From assembly GCA_900549645.1 (NCBI GenBank), contig URPD01000001.1, positions 1 through 64,000 on the forward strand: DNA of 64,000 nucleotides, in the 5' to 3' direction. This document shows positions 17,415 through 26,042 of this stretch, one piece after another; position 1 is the stretch's first letter, and each line of letters starts with the position of its first letter. Below the pieces are notes generated by a model that saw only the letters and a list, made by a program, of their open reading frames with translations, did no database searches and had not been told where the DNA came from. The DNA is from an uncultured Eubacteriales bacterium. GTDB taxonomy: Bacteria > Bacillota > Clostridia > Oscillospirales > Oscillospiraceae. Position numbers and translations under genes: made by a program.

Positions 17415-17885
17415 TTATTCCGGAAGCTTGCAGACGTCTATCCATTCAAGTGCGTTTGAATATTTGAACAGCTCGTCCAGATTCAGCTCTATCGCGCTGT
17501 TTGCGCTGCCGACGGCGGGGAACACCGTCTCAAAGCGCTTGAGGCTCACATCCAGATACACCGGGATACCGTCGTTTATCCCGAACGGGCACACGCCGCC
17601 GACCGGATGGCCGACCAGCTCCAGCACCTCGTCTGCCGAGAGCATCTTGGCCTTGAAGTGGAATTTATCCTTGAATTTGTGGTTGTCTATGCGTGCATCA
17701 CCGGCTGCGAGAATGAGCATGCAGCCGTTTTCCGTTTTGAATGACAGCGTCTTGGCTATCCTTGCGCCGTCAACGCCGAGCGCGAGCGCGGCGAGTTCAA
17801 CTGTTGCCGAGGACACGGTGAACTCCTGAACCCGATCCTCCATGCCTAATGCGCGAAAGTACGCGCGTCCTTTTTCTATTGACAT
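17415..17885 (-). CDS. YbaK/EbsC-family aminoacyl-tRNA deacylase
   Basis: A 156-residue YbaK-like protein that hydrolyses mischarged aminoacyl-tRNA (for example Cys-tRNAPro) in characterised relatives. The conserved Lys lies in ARIAKTLSFKT, and the GGVCPFGI segment is the usual GG..P.G loop. GGAG precedes the ATG. It is the last gene of a minus-strand run that includes the TPM, LemA, TelA and XpaC genes, although its function is unrelated. Confidence 0.88.
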   Translation of the reverse strand: MSIEKGRAYFRALGMEDRVQEFTVSSATVELAALALGVDGARIAKTLSFKTENGCMLILAAGDARIDNHKFKDKFHFKAKMLSADEVLELVGHPVGGVCPFGINDGIPVYLDVSLKRFETVFPAVGSANSAIELNLDELFKYSNALEWIDVCKLPE

Positions 17886-17912
17886 TTCTGTATCTCCAAA
17901 TATTTTAAATGC

Positions 17913-18836
17913 TTATCTTCTGCCGCCGCCACCGCCGGAGAATCCTCCTCCGCCGTGACCGCTGCCTCCGCCGAAGCCGCCTCCGCGTCCGCCGCCGCCA
18001 AATCCGCCGAAACCACCGCCGCCCCGGCCGCTTCCGCCGCCGAAGCCACCGCCGCCGCGCGGCGGCCAGTGATCGTCGTCATCCCAGCCGCGTCCGCGAG
18101 AGCCTTGTGACATGTTGTTAAACAGGCACAGCCACGGCAGCCACGAGCCGCCGCCGCGCCGTCCGCGCCGCCCGCCGAAGGGATTGAGCAGGACGAATAT
18201 TATGAGCAAAATTATAATTGTCCGCAAGGCGCTTCCGGAACTTCTGCCCGATGACTGACCGGCGTTATAGCCGTCATTATAGCCGCTGCTGTAAGCTCCG
18301 CCGTAATTGCCGCCGGAGCTGCTTCCGGCCTGCTCCACGGCGCTACCGTAGTTATTGTCATACCATGAGAGCAGCGCGTCGAACAGGGAATTGACCGCAT
18401 CGTCGTATTTCCCGTTGTCAAAATCCTGCCAGAAATACTCATCGAGCATATTATCGACCTTATCGCTCGACAATACGGAGTTGAGCCCAAGACCGTAGGC
18501 GAGCCACGCCTTGTTTTCCTGCACCGCGAGCAGCAGGAGCATACCGTTATTGTACTGCGCCGAGCCTACGCCCCAGTTATTAAAAAGCTCGTAGGCATAA
18601 TCGTCGCAATACATCCCGTCAAGGTAGTCCACCGTGACGACGACTATCTGCGCGCCATTGCACTGCTGTTCGAGCGCGCCGTTATAGTCGCATATGCGCT
18701 GCTCGGTATCCGCAGAGAGGACGTTTGCATAGTCGGCGACATAGAAGCTGTCGCTTTTATCGACCACGGCGTAGGCGCTGATGCCAAGCGAAAGCACAAG
18801 GGCAAGCGCCATGAGAAATGTAAAAAACTTTTTCAT
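17913..18836 (-). CDS. TPM-domain protein with Gly-rich C-terminus
   Basis: A 307-residue exported protein. It has a signal peptide (1-23), a TPM/YgcG-type domain (residues about 30-155; FYVADYANVLSADTEQ..., IVVVTVDYL), and a membrane helix near 205-220. An unusually glycine-rich tail (repeats of GGGGFGGG, RGGG) follows and ends GGGGGRR. TPM proteins act in photosystem II repair in plants; bacterial roles are unclear. It follows a lemA-like gene by 17 bases, a very common LemA-TPM pairing in membrane-associated operons. Confidence 0.85.
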   Translation of the reverse strand: MKKFFTFLMALALVLSLGISAYAVVDKSDSFYVADYANVLSADTEQRICDYNGALEQQCNGAQIVVVTVDYLDGMYCDDYAYELFNNWGVGSAQYNNGMLLLLAVQENKAWLAYGLGLNSVLSSDKVDNMLDEYFWQDFDNGKYDDAVNSLFDALLSWYDNNYGSAVEQAGSSSGGNYGGAYSSGYNDGYNAGQSSGRSSGSALRTIIILLIIFVLLNPFGGRRGRRGGGSWLPWLCLFNNMSQGSRGRGWDDDDHWPPRGGGGFGGGSGRGGGGFGGFGGGGRGGGFGGGSGHGGGGFSGGGGGRR

Positions 18837-18853
18837 TAATTAATCCTTATAAA

Positions 18854-19423
18854 TCAGGCTCTGGCAAACAGCTCCGGCGCGTCCACACCGGCAAGCTTTG
18901 CAAGGATGGAGCCGGGGAAACGGTCGAGGTAGCTGCGCTTGAACTGCTGCACGGAATCGTTATACCCTGCGCTGCTGATGACCTCGGAAGCGCTGCTCAC
19001 CGTTGAGAAATACTGTTCCGCGCCGGAAGCGTCCCGCTCCGAAAGCTGAACCGATACAAGCTCCAGCTTCAGGGCTTCTATGCAGTCAAGCAGCTCTCTG
19101 TACTTTGCATAGACCGCCGTATACGTGCCCGTGCGCTGGTTAAGCATATCCTTGAGGTCAGTGGAGTGCTGCCTGAGCGCGACGACGTCCACATCATAGG
19201 AGGCAACGACGGAAGCCAGACCGTCCGCCGCGCCGCAGATATTATTGAGCTGATCCGAGATGGCCGGGTGCTTGTACCCGTCATAGGTCACGCCCTTATA
19301 AAACCTGTCGCTCACGTTGTCGGCCTCGCGGCCAAGCTTCACATTCGTGGACAGCAGTGTCGACGCTATTACAACGAGGATGCACAGCAGCACCGCAACA
19401 ACGCGGTTTTTCAAAATCTTCAT
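18854..19423 (-). CDS. LemA-family protein
   Basis: A 189-residue protein with one N-terminal membrane helix (residues 7-27) and a long helical LemA-like domain (residues ~70-185; helical hairpins with FSTVSSASEVISSAGYNDSV and FPGSILAKLAG). GGGAG precedes the ATG. LemA proteins are extracytoplasmic helical proteins of unknown biochemical role. It is sandwiched between telA and the TPM gene, so it likely acts with them at the membrane. Confidence 0.8.
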   Translation of the reverse strand: MKILKNRVVAVLLCILVVIASTLLSTNVKLGREADNVSDRFYKGVTYDGYKHPAISDQLNNICGAADGLASVVASYDVDVVALRQHSTDLKDMLNQRTGTYTAVYAKYRELLDCIEALKLELVSVQLSERDASGAEQYFSTVSSASEVISSAGYNDSVQQFKRSYLDRFPGSILAKLAGVDAPELFARA

Positions 19424-19440
19424 AGTCCGCTCCCGATTTA

Positions 19441-20592
19441 TCAGCCGCGCATGTCAAGCAGCTTCTGCTTCAGCTCGCCCTCGATACGGCCAAGCTCTTC
19501 TTCGGCCTGAATACGCTTTGCGCGCCCGTCGTCCTGAATCTGGCGCACCTCGTCGAGCGTGGAGATAAGCTCCTGATTGGTTTTCTTCAGCGTCTCGATA
19601 TCGACTATGCCGCGCTCGGTCTCCTTTGCGATGGCAACGCTGCCCTGATGCAGCGCCTGAGCGTTCTTGGTGAGGAGCTGATTCGTCACGTCCGTGACCT
19701 CGCGCTGTGCCTTCATGGCCTGATCGGAGTGGTACAGCGACAGCGCAAGAACCATCTGGCTCTTCCAGAGGGGGATGGTGTTGACGATGGAGGAGCGGAT
19801 CTTCTCTGCCATCAGGCTGTCGTTATTCTGGATCATGCGTATCTGCGGGGACATCTGGATGGATATCGTGCGGGTAAGCTCAAGGTCGTGTATCTTCTTC
19901 TCGAAGCGGCCTATCATGTTGGCAAAGTCGTTTGCGGCCTGCGCGTCTTCGGGGAGGCCGGATTCCTGCGCCTTCTGCTGATACTTCGGCAGTTCCTCAT
20001 TGCGGAGCTGCTCTATCTTCAGTTTTCCAGCGATGATATACATGGTCAGTTCCTTCATGTATTCGAGGTTTCTCTCATACATCTTGTCCATCATGCTGAT
20101 GTCCTTCATCAGGACGACCTCATGCTTTTCAAGGGACTCGACTATCTTGTCGACGTTGACCTCGGCCTTGTCATACTGCGCCTTGAGCGACGCAATGTTC
20201 TGGGAGGTTTTTTTGAACAGGCCAAGGAAGCCTTTCTTTTCTTCGGGGTCGAAGTTCAGCCCCTGAAGCTCGACGACCAGATCGCCCAGCATACCGCCGA
20301 CCTCGCCCAGATCCTTCGTGCGGACGCTGCTCAGCGCGGCCTCGGAGAACTCGGAAATGTTCTTCTGCGCGTTGGAGCCGTAATTCATAACCTGCTCGGT
20401 GTTGAGAACGTCTATCTTCTCCGCAAAAGCCTTGACAGCAGCCTGCTCGGCGGGGGAGAGCTTCTCAAGCTCCGGGCGCTCTATGGGGATATCCTTCTTG
20501 ACTTCCTCTTCGGCCGGTGCGGCGGCCTCCGCCACAGCTTCTGCGGTAGGCTCAAGGGTAAGAGTGGGAATATAGCTTTTCTCTTCGTTCAT
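19441..20592 (-). CDS. telA: TelA-family toxic anion resistance protein
   Basis: A 383-residue soluble, coiled-coil-rich protein of the TelA/YaaN family (VMNYGSNAQKNISEFSEAALSSVRTKDLGEVG, FLGLFKK, YKMYERNLEYMKELTMYI-like block). The first 40 residues are an acidic, Ala/Glu-rich extension. TelA relatives are associated with tellurite and antimicrobial tolerance, with unknown mechanism. It is paired with XpaC directly upstream, as in Bacillus yaaN and xpaC. Confidence 0.9.
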   Translation of the reverse strand: MNEEKSYIPTLTLEPTAEAVAEAAAPAEEEVKKDIPIERPELEKLSPAEQAAVKAFAEKIDVLNTEQVMNYGSNAQKNISEFSEAALSSVRTKDLGEVGGMLGDLVVELQGLNFDPEEKKGFLGLFKKTSQNIASLKAQYDKAEVNVDKIVESLEKHEVVLMKDISMMDKMYERNLEYMKELTMYIIAGKLKIEQLRNEELPKYQQKAQESGLPEDAQAANDFANMIGRFEKKIHDLELTRTISIQMSPQIRMIQNNDSLMAEKIRSSIVNTIPLWKSQMVLALSLYHSDQAMKAQREVTDVTNQLLTKNAQALHQGSVAIAKETERGIVDIETLKKTNQELISTLDEVRQIQDDGRAKRIQAEEELGRIEGELKQKLLDMRG

Positions 20593-20618
20593 GTTATTCT
20601 GTCCTTTCCTAATGTATA

Positions 20619-21308
20619 TCAGATATCAAAATCCTTGCCGCCTGCGAGACCTTCTCTGGCGAGCATCTTGTTCATAACGTCTATATCCGTCTCAATGTCC
20701 AGCGCCTGATTTGCAAACAGCGAGTCGAGCAGGTTTTTGTACGCCTCTATCGCCGTGTCGAGCATTTCGGTTATGCTCTTCATTGTTTTGTCCAGATTCT
20801 CGCCCTGAATACCCTGCGCGCTCATACGGTCGTACGCATTCAGGAGCTTGATCGTCGTCGGGATGTAGTAGCTCTGGAACTTTTTGATCTGCGGGATATC
20901 CGAAGGATCGGCGATCGCGTCCTGCGTTATCTTGTCCGTGATGCGCATGATCTCGTTTATCTTCTGCCTGATCTCCGGATCCTTGATGGACATGTACAGC
21001 CGCCCCATCTCGCTGAGAGCACGGTTGCCCTCTTCGATTACGGGGTCAATCTCAGGCCCGTAGCTCTTCTTTTCGGAGACAGCCTGCGCGGACTTGGCCT
21101 TCTCTGTCTCTTCCGCCGCCGCGGTCTCGTTTGCCGCTTTCTTGCCTGCTCTGCGTCCGGCAAGATACGCGCCCGCGCCCGCTATGACCACGGCCACAAT
21201 CAGCCAGCCAAGCTTGAATACCGGCGTGACCGTGCACATGATGAGCCACAGTATGGCGAAGGTGTATATCGGCGCGGTTGACGGCTGTTTTTTCTTTCTT
21301 CTGGACAT
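20619..21308 (-). CDS. XpaC-like 5-bromo-4-chloroindolyl phosphate hydrolysis family protein
   Basis: A 229-residue protein with two N-terminal membrane helices, a charged Ala/Glu/Lys linker, and a helical XpaC domain (EEGNRALSEMGRLYMSIKDPEIRQKINEIMRITDKI...YYIPTTIKLLNAYDRM). The family name comes from a Bacillus phenotype and is not proof of phosphatase activity. It is the first gene of the xpaC-telA-lemA-TPM run, with GAGGAG before the ATG and a promoter at 21341-21369. Confidence 0.85.
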   Translation of the reverse strand: MSRRKKKQPSTAPIYTFAILWLIMCTVTPVFKLGWLIVAVVIAGAGAYLAGRRAGKKAANETAAAEETEKAKSAQAVSEKKSYGPEIDPVIEEGNRALSEMGRLYMSIKDPEIRQKINEIMRITDKITQDAIADPSDIPQIKKFQSYYIPTTIKLLNAYDRMSAQGIQGENLDKTMKSITEMLDTAIEAYKNLLDSLFANQALDIETDIDVMNKMLAREGLAGGKDFDI

Positions 21309-21340
21309 GTGGGCACTCCTCGCTACTATAATATCAATCT

Positions 21341-21369
21341 ATTTTATATCGAAATATTGTTTCAGTCAA
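21341..21369 (-). promoter_or_regulatory. SigmaA-type promoter of the xpaC-telA operon
   Basis: On the minus strand TTGACT (21369-21364) and TAAAAT (21346-21341) have a 17-base spacer. Confidence 0.65.
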
Positions 21370-21374
21370 GAGTA

Positions 21375-21404
21375 TTGCAAAATACATATGCGTTGTAGTA
21401 TAAT
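21375..21404 (+). promoter_or_regulatory. SigmaA-type promoter of rpe
   Basis: TTGCAA (21375-21380) and TATAAT (21399-21404) have an 18-base spacer. It is divergent from the xpaC promoter, whose -35 begins 6 bases away. Confidence 0.65.
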
Positions 21405-21472
21405 ATAAATTGTATTTATAGTGCTTTTTGGAATCCCGCGTTATAAGGTTTATCTCAAAAGGAGAACTTAAA

Positions 21473-22126
21473 ATGATAAAAATAGCTCCTTCTATTCTCT
21501 CCGCCGATTTTGCGAAGCTCGGCGCCGAGGTTGATGAAATCTGCGCGGCAGGTGCGGATTACGTGCATTTTGACGTTATGGACGGAATTTTCGTCCCAAA
21601 TATATCTATTGGCATCCCGGTCTTGAAATCATTAAGAAAAGCGACGGACATGTTCATCGACGTGCACCTTATGATAGACCGCCCCGTCAGATATGCGGAG
21701 CAGTTCTGCAAGGCGGGCGCCGATCTTGTGAACTTCCATGTCGAGGCGGACACGGAGGAGAACATCGTCAAGGCTATTGAGATCGCAAAGTCGCTCGGTA
21801 AGAAGACGGGCGTCACACTCAAGCCCAAAACTCCGGCAGAAGCGGTGAAGCCGTATATCGGCATGGTAGATCTCGTGCTCATTATGACGGTCGAGCCCGG
21901 CTTCGGCGGGCAGAGCTTCATGCACGACCAGCTGCCGAAGATAGCGGCGGTGCGGAAAATGCTTGACGAAGCGCAGCTTCCGTGCGAGCTGGAGGTTGAC
22001 GGCGGCATAGATATGAACACTGCCGCGCTTGTGAAGGCCGCCGGGGCAAACGTCCTTGTCGCGGGCAGCGCCGTATTCGGCAAGAGTGACCGCGCGGCCG
22101 CGATAAAGGCCATACGCGAAGCCTGA
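21473..22126 (+). CDS. rpe: Ribulose-phosphate 3-epimerase
   Basis: A 217-residue TIM-barrel enzyme of the pentose phosphate pathway (ribulose-5-phosphate to xylulose-5-phosphate). It begins IKIAPSILSADFAKLG. The metal/catalytic residues are in VHFDVMDGIFVPN, DVHLMI, VEPGFGGQSF and the phosphate-binding VDGGID. The start at 21473 is supported by AAAGGAGAAC 8 bases upstream; the in-frame extension to 21428 is not needed. Confidence 0.96.
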   Translation: MIKIAPSILSADFAKLGAEVDEICAAGADYVHFDVMDGIFVPNISIGIPVLKSLRKATDMFIDVHLMIDRPVRYAEQFCKAGADLVNFHVEADTEENIVKAIEIAKSLGKKTGVTLKPKTPAEAVKPYIGMVDLVLIMTVEPGFGGQSFMHDQLPKIAAVRKMLDEAQLPCELEVDGGIDMNTAALVKAAGANVLVAGSAVFGKSDRAAAIKAIREA

Positions 22127-22174
22127 CCCATCATTTCCATTGCCGCAGATGCCCTGCGGCGGAACGGAGAAAAA

Positions 22175-22774
22175 ATGTCCTTCTTTCCTGCATCTCTTGA
22201 AAACCTTATTGATAAGTTTGCGTCCCTCCCCGGCATAGGCCGGAAAAGCGCGCAGCGGCTCGCGTTCCATGTGCTCTCTCTGCCTGAGAGCGAGGCGAAC
22301 GCTTTCGCCGCCGCCATAACCGACGCGAAGAAAAGCGTGCATTGCTGCCGCATATGTCAGAACCTCACCGAGGGCGACGTGTGCTCCATATGCGCGAGCG
22401 ACCGCCGCGACAAGGGGACTATCTGCGTTGTGTCGGAGCCGAGAGACGTGCTGTCAATAGAGCGCGGCAGGGAATATAATGGGACGTATCACGTGCTGCA
22501 CGGCGTTCTGTCGCCGATGAATCACGTTGGGCCGGACGATATCCGCATAAAGGAGCTTCTTCAGCGCGTCGCGGACGAGGATGTCGAGGAGGTCATCATG
22601 GCCACAAATCCCGACACCGAAGGCGAGGCGACGGCGATGTACATCTCACGCCTGCTCAAGCCCTTCAGCATAAAGGTGACGCGGCTTGCATACGGCATTC
22701 CTGTCGGTTCAAACCTTGAGTTTGCGGACGACGCAACGCTCAACCGCGCCATAGAGGGGCGCACCGAGATGTGA
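22175..22774 (+). CDS. recR: Recombination protein RecR
   Basis: A 199-residue RecR with an N-terminal helix-hairpin-helix (KFASLPGIGRKSAQRLAFH), a four-Cys zinc finger (CCRICQNLTEGDVCSIC) and a Toprim domain (ICVVSEPRDVLSIE, ATNPDTEGEATAMYI). It acts with RecF/RecO in single-strand gap repair. In Bacillus recR is followed by yaaL and bofA; here those two genes are about 9 kb away. Confidence 0.96.
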   Translation: MSFFPASLENLIDKFASLPGIGRKSAQRLAFHVLSLPESEANAFAAAITDAKKSVHCCRICQNLTEGDVCSICASDRRDKGTICVVSEPRDVLSIERGREYNGTYHVLHGVLSPMNHVGPDDIRIKELLQRVADEDVEEVIMATNPDTEGEATAMYISRLLKPFSIKVTRLAYGIPVGSNLEFADDATLNRAIEGRTEM

Positions 22775-22810
22775 GACGTCGACAGAACGGCGGGTTAATC
22801 CACATTACAT

Positions 22811-22839
22811 TTGGGCAATATTAAACCGGAGCATATACA
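22811..22839 (+). promoter_or_regulatory. Possible promoter of the RNase J operon
   Basis: TTGGGC (22811-22816) and TATACA (22834-22839) are spaced by 17 bases in the 134-base gap between recR and the RNase J gene. The match is weak. Confidence 0.35.
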
Positions 22840-22908
22840 TACAATGCCGAAGGCTCGATATATTCAGCCGCGGTAAATTCTTGACAGATTGGAGAAATTA
22901 AAGAAAAG

Positions 22909-24567
22909 ATGATATCTAAACTGAAGATCATTCCGCTGGGCGGACTTGGCGAGATAGGAAAGAACATGACTGCCTTTGAGTTCGGCGGCGATATAATCGT
23001 CGTTGACTGCGGCATGGGCTTCCCGGACGAGGATATGTACGGCGTCGACATGGTTCTGCCGGACATCAGCTATCTCAAGGCCAACGCCTCCCGCGTCCGC
23101 GGAATCATAATCACGCACGGACATGAGGATCATATCGGTGCTGTGCCGTACGTTCTCAAGGAGCTGGACGTGCCTATCTACACGATGCCGCTCACCGCGG
23201 CGCTCATCGAGCTGAAGCTTGAAGAGCACGATCTGCTATACAATACGCAGATATTCACCAAGAAGGTCGGCTCGTCCTTCCGTCTCGGCGCGTTTACGAT
23301 CGAATTCATAAACGTGAACCACAGCATCCCCGACGCCGTTGCGCTCGCAATCGGCACCCCGCTCGGAACCGTCATCCACACTGGCGACTTCAAGATCGAC
23401 GTCACCCCGATACAGGGCAGCATGATGGATCTCGCGCGCCTCGGCCAGCTTGGCAACGAGGGCGTGCTGGCGCTGCTCAGCGACTCTACGAACGTTGAAA
23501 AGCCCGGCTATTCCGCGTCCGAACGCAAGGTCGGCGCGAGCTTTAATAAGCTCTTCATGGGCTGCGACAAGCGCATAATCATCACCACCTTCGCCTCGAA
23601 CGTACACCGTCTCCAGCAGATAATTGACGTCGCGGCGAAATACGGGCGCAAGGTCGCCATAACTGGGCGCAGTATGGAAAACGTTCTGCACGTCGCTTCC
23701 GTACTCGGCTATGTGAAGATACCCGAAAACGTTATGGTCGACCTCGAAAAGGTCAACTCCCTGCCGCACGAAAAGACGGTCATTATCTCCACCGGCAGTC
23801 AGGGCGAGGCAATGTCCGCGCTCTACCGCATGGCCTTCTCCGAGCATAAGCAGATAAAGGTCGATGCAGGAGACCGCGTGATAATCTCCGCCTCGGCCAT
23901 TCCCGGCAACGAGACAATGATAAGCCGCGTCATTGACGAGCTGTTCCACAAGGGCGCAGAGGTCATATACGACAAGAATACCGATCTGCACGTCTCCGGC
24001 CACGCCTCGCAGGAGGAGCAGAAGATGGTGCTTGCGCTCACGAAGCCTAAGTATTTCATCCCGGTTCACGGCGAGTATCGTATGCTCGTCAAGCACGCCG
24101 AACTTGGCCGCATGATGGGCGTCAAGCCCCAGAACATCGTCATCGCCGAGAACGGCAAGGTGATAGAGATAAGCAAGAAGGGCATCCGCTGTGAGGAAAC
24201 CGTGCAGGCCGGCGCCGTCATGCTCGACGGCAGCGGCACGAGCGAGGTCGGCAGCGTCGTCATGCGCGACAGGCACCGTCTTGCGGAGGACGGTATGATA
24301 GTCGTAGTTCTGCCGTATTCGTCGGACGACCGGAAGCTCCTCTCCGAGCCTGAGATCATCACCCGCGGCTTCATTTACGTAAAGGAGGCCGAAGCCATGA
24401 TGGATGAGCTTAAACGCGTCACGCTCGAATCCGTCGCCGCCTGCGAGGAGCAGCGCGTGACCGATTGGACGGCGATAAAGAACCGCGTCAAGAGTAATCT
24501 TTCCGGCTACCTCTACAAGACGACCCGCCGCAGCCCGATGATTCTCCCGGTCATTTCCGAGATATAA
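22909..24567 (+). CDS. rnj: Ribonuclease J
   Basis: A 552-residue metallo-beta-lactamase/beta-CASP ribonuclease with 5'-3' exonuclease and endonuclease activity in mRNA turnover. Motifs are THGHEDHIGAVPY (zinc-binding), HTGDFKID, SDSTNVEKPG, the beta-CASP region (ATGRSMENVL-like TGRSMENV) and SGHASQEEQKM...KYFIPVHGEY. Length is normal for the family. The next gene overlaps its stop codon (TAATG). Confidence 0.96.
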   Translation: MISKLKIIPLGGLGEIGKNMTAFEFGGDIIVVDCGMGFPDEDMYGVDMVLPDISYLKANASRVRGIIITHGHEDHIGAVPYVLKELDVPIYTMPLTAALIELKLEEHDLLYNTQIFTKKVGSSFRLGAFTIEFINVNHSIPDAVALAIGTPLGTVIHTGDFKIDVTPIQGSMMDLARLGQLGNEGVLALLSDSTNVEKPGYSASERKVGASFNKLFMGCDKRIIITTFASNVHRLQQIIDVAAKYGRKVAITGRSMENVLHVASVLGYVKIPENVMVDLEKVNSLPHEKTVIISTGSQGEAMSALYRMAFSEHKQIKVDAGDRVIISASAIPGNETMISRVIDELFHKGAEVIYDKNTDLHVSGHASQEEQKMVLALTKPKYFIPVHGEYRMLVKHAELGRMMGVKPQNIVIAENGKVIEISKKGIRCEETVQAGAVMLDGSGTSEVGSVVMRDRHRLAEDGMIVVVLPYSSDDRKLLSEPEIITRGFIYVKEAEAMMDELKRVTLESVAACEEQRVTDWTAIKNRVKSNLSGYLYKTTRRSPMILPVISEI

Positions 24568-24899
24568 TGAATATACAGATATACGGCAAAGCTAAATGCT
24601 TTGACACGAAGAAGGCGGAGCGCTATTTCAAGGAGCGCCGCATAAAGTATCAGTTCATAGACGTCATAAAATATGGCATGAGCAGGGGAGAGCTGAACTC
24701 CGTGAAAAACGCCGTCGGGCTTGACGCAATGGTCAACACCGGCGACGAGGACTATCCGCTGTATCAGTATCTTGCCTCGAACGACGTGAAGCTTGAGAAG
24801 CTATATGAGGTTCCGTATCTTATAAAGACCCCGATCGTGCGCAACGGCAGGCAGGCGACTGTGGGCTACTGCCCGGAGGTCTGGAAAGGCTGGGAATAA
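24567..24899 (+). CDS. ArsC/Spx-family thioredoxin-fold protein
   Basis: A 110-residue ArsC-like protein. It has a single Cys in YGKAKCFDTKKAERYFKERRI at the usual active-site position, and KTPIVRNGRQATVGY near the C-terminus. It lacks the CxxC of Spx. Relatives are annotated as arsenate reductase or glutaredoxin-like, with mostly undefined substrates. It overlaps the RNase J stop by one base (TAATG) and is likewise coupled to the next gene, so translation is probably linked. Confidence 0.82.
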   Translation: MNIQIYGKAKCFDTKKAERYFKERRIKYQFIDVIKYGMSRGELNSVKNAVGLDAMVNTGDEDYPLYQYLASNDVKLEKLYEVPYLIKTPIVRNGRQATVGYCPEVWKGWE

Positions 24900-25375
24900 T
24901 GCTGAAGAGAAACGTCAAGAGCAACATACTGAGTCTGTGCATATACGCGGCCATGCTGCTGTTTGTCGTCGGCATTTTATACTTTGGGTACCTCATGGTC
25001 ATGCGCGCCCAGTGGAAGGGGCTTAAAAACGACATCGCGGACGCGATAAACGCCGCGAGCTGTTCATCTCCGACGCTCAGCATCGGAAACGAGGCCTTAC
25101 CCTTTGACGCACAGGACGAGCTGTATTTCAGCAAATTCATCTCCGATCCGTACCTGCTTCCGATGAAGTCCGGATGCATGGAGCGCGGCGCACGTTCTAT
25201 TGTGATAAGCCTGAACGGCAGCGAGCTTGTGTTCACACCGGGCGAGGATGACAGCATAATCAATATTCGGCTCGACTCGCCGGACGGCTCAAAGGGCTTC
25301 TACGCGCGAAGTCCGGTAGGCTTTGATTACTTGGAACGCTATTTTCTAATGCGCAGTAAATATGCGGAATCATAA
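24899..25375 (+). CDS. Unknown single-pass membrane protein
   Basis: A 158-residue protein. One N-terminal membrane helix (residues about 11-33, LCIYAAMLLFVVGILYFGYL) is followed by a presumed extracytoplasmic domain with no family I recognise. It starts with a TAATG overlap on the ArsC-like gene and is therefore part of the RNase J operon. The terminator stem at 25375 begins at its stop codon. Confidence 0.65.
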   Translation: MLKRNVKSNILSLCIYAAMLLFVVGILYFGYLMVMRAQWKGLKNDIADAINAASCSSPTLSIGNEALPFDAQDELYFSKFISDPYLLPMKSGCMERGARSIVISLNGSELVFTPGEDDSIINIRLDSPDGSKGFYARSPVGFDYLERYFLMRSKYAES

Positions 25376-25416
25376 AAAACACACCTCAGGGAAAGCTATC
25401 CTTGAGGTGTGTTTTT
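25375..25416 (+). terminator. Terminator hairpin whose 3' arm contains the tepA ribosome binding site
   Basis: Bases 25375-25391 pair with 25400-25416 through 17 positions with one G-U pair, leaving an 8-base loop. The stem ends in five T residues. The Shine-Dalgarno GAGGTG of tepA (25404-25409) lies in the 3' arm, and the tepA ATG is the base after the T-tract. Confidence 0.8.
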
Positions 25417-26040
25417 ATGGATGAAATAAAAGAAATGGGCACGAGCCGCGGCAGCGGCATACAGTGTCTTACCATTGTAGGGCAGATAGAAGGACACCAA
25501 TTACAGCCGGACGACGTGAAAACGACGAAGTATGAGCATGTGCTGCCGCTGATTGCGGCGATTGAAGAAACGCCGGAGATTGAAGCGCTGCTGATACTTC
25601 TGAATACCATGGGCGGCGACGTGGAAGCCGGGCTTGCCATAGCGGAGATGATATCCGGGATGAAGAAGCCGACTGTGTCACTCGTACTCGGCGGGGGACA
25701 CTCGATAGGCGTCCCGCTCGCCGTTGCGGCGAAGCGGAGCATGATCGTCCCCTCCGCCGCGATGACCATACACCCCGTACGCCTGAACGGCGTCGTGATC
25801 GGCGTACCGCAGACCTATAATTATTTCTCTCGCATACAGGAGCGGATAGTCGGCTTTGTCACGAAGCATTCGCGCATCCCGCGCGAGGAATACATGCGCC
25901 TGATGACGAATACTGACGAGCTCGCAAACGACGTCGGCAGCGTGATATACGGCGAGGAAGCGGTGCATTACGGCCTCATCGACCAGATTGGCACCCTTGC
26001 CGACGCGCTTGATTATCTGCACGGCCAGATCGGGCGGTAA
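25417..26040 (+). CDS. tepA: ClpP-class serine protease, TepA-like
   Basis: A 207-residue ClpP/crotonase-fold protease of the TepA (YmfB) family, a cytosolic enzyme proposed to help protein translocation or signal peptide breakdown. The nucleophile Ser lies in GGGHSIGVPLAVAA, with the nearby His in IHPVRL. LNTMGGDVEAGLAIAEMI forms the first conserved block. I chose ATG 25417, which has GAGGTG 7 bases upstream. A TTG start at 25402 would lie inside the terminator stem. It converges with the CotH gene 2 bases away. Confidence 0.85.
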   Translation: MDEIKEMGTSRGSGIQCLTIVGQIEGHQLQPDDVKTTKYEHVLPLIAAIEETPEIEALLILLNTMGGDVEAGLAIAEMISGMKKPTVSLVLGGGHSIGVPLAVAAKRSMIVPSAAMTIHPVRLNGVVIGVPQTYNYFSRIQERIVGFVTKHSRIPREEYMRLMTNTDELANDVGSVIYGEEAVHYGLIDQIGTLADALDYLHGQIGR

Positions 26041-26042
26041 CG

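Noticed and set aside
17930..18120. Repetitive GC-rich tract that could look like a tandem repeat or CRISPR
   Set aside because: It is the codon-biased Gly-rich tail of the TPM protein; spacing is irregular and there are no unique spacers.
23236..24276. 346-codon reverse frame inside the RNase J gene
   Set aside because: Mirror frame of a GC-rich conserved gene; no recognisable motif or start site.
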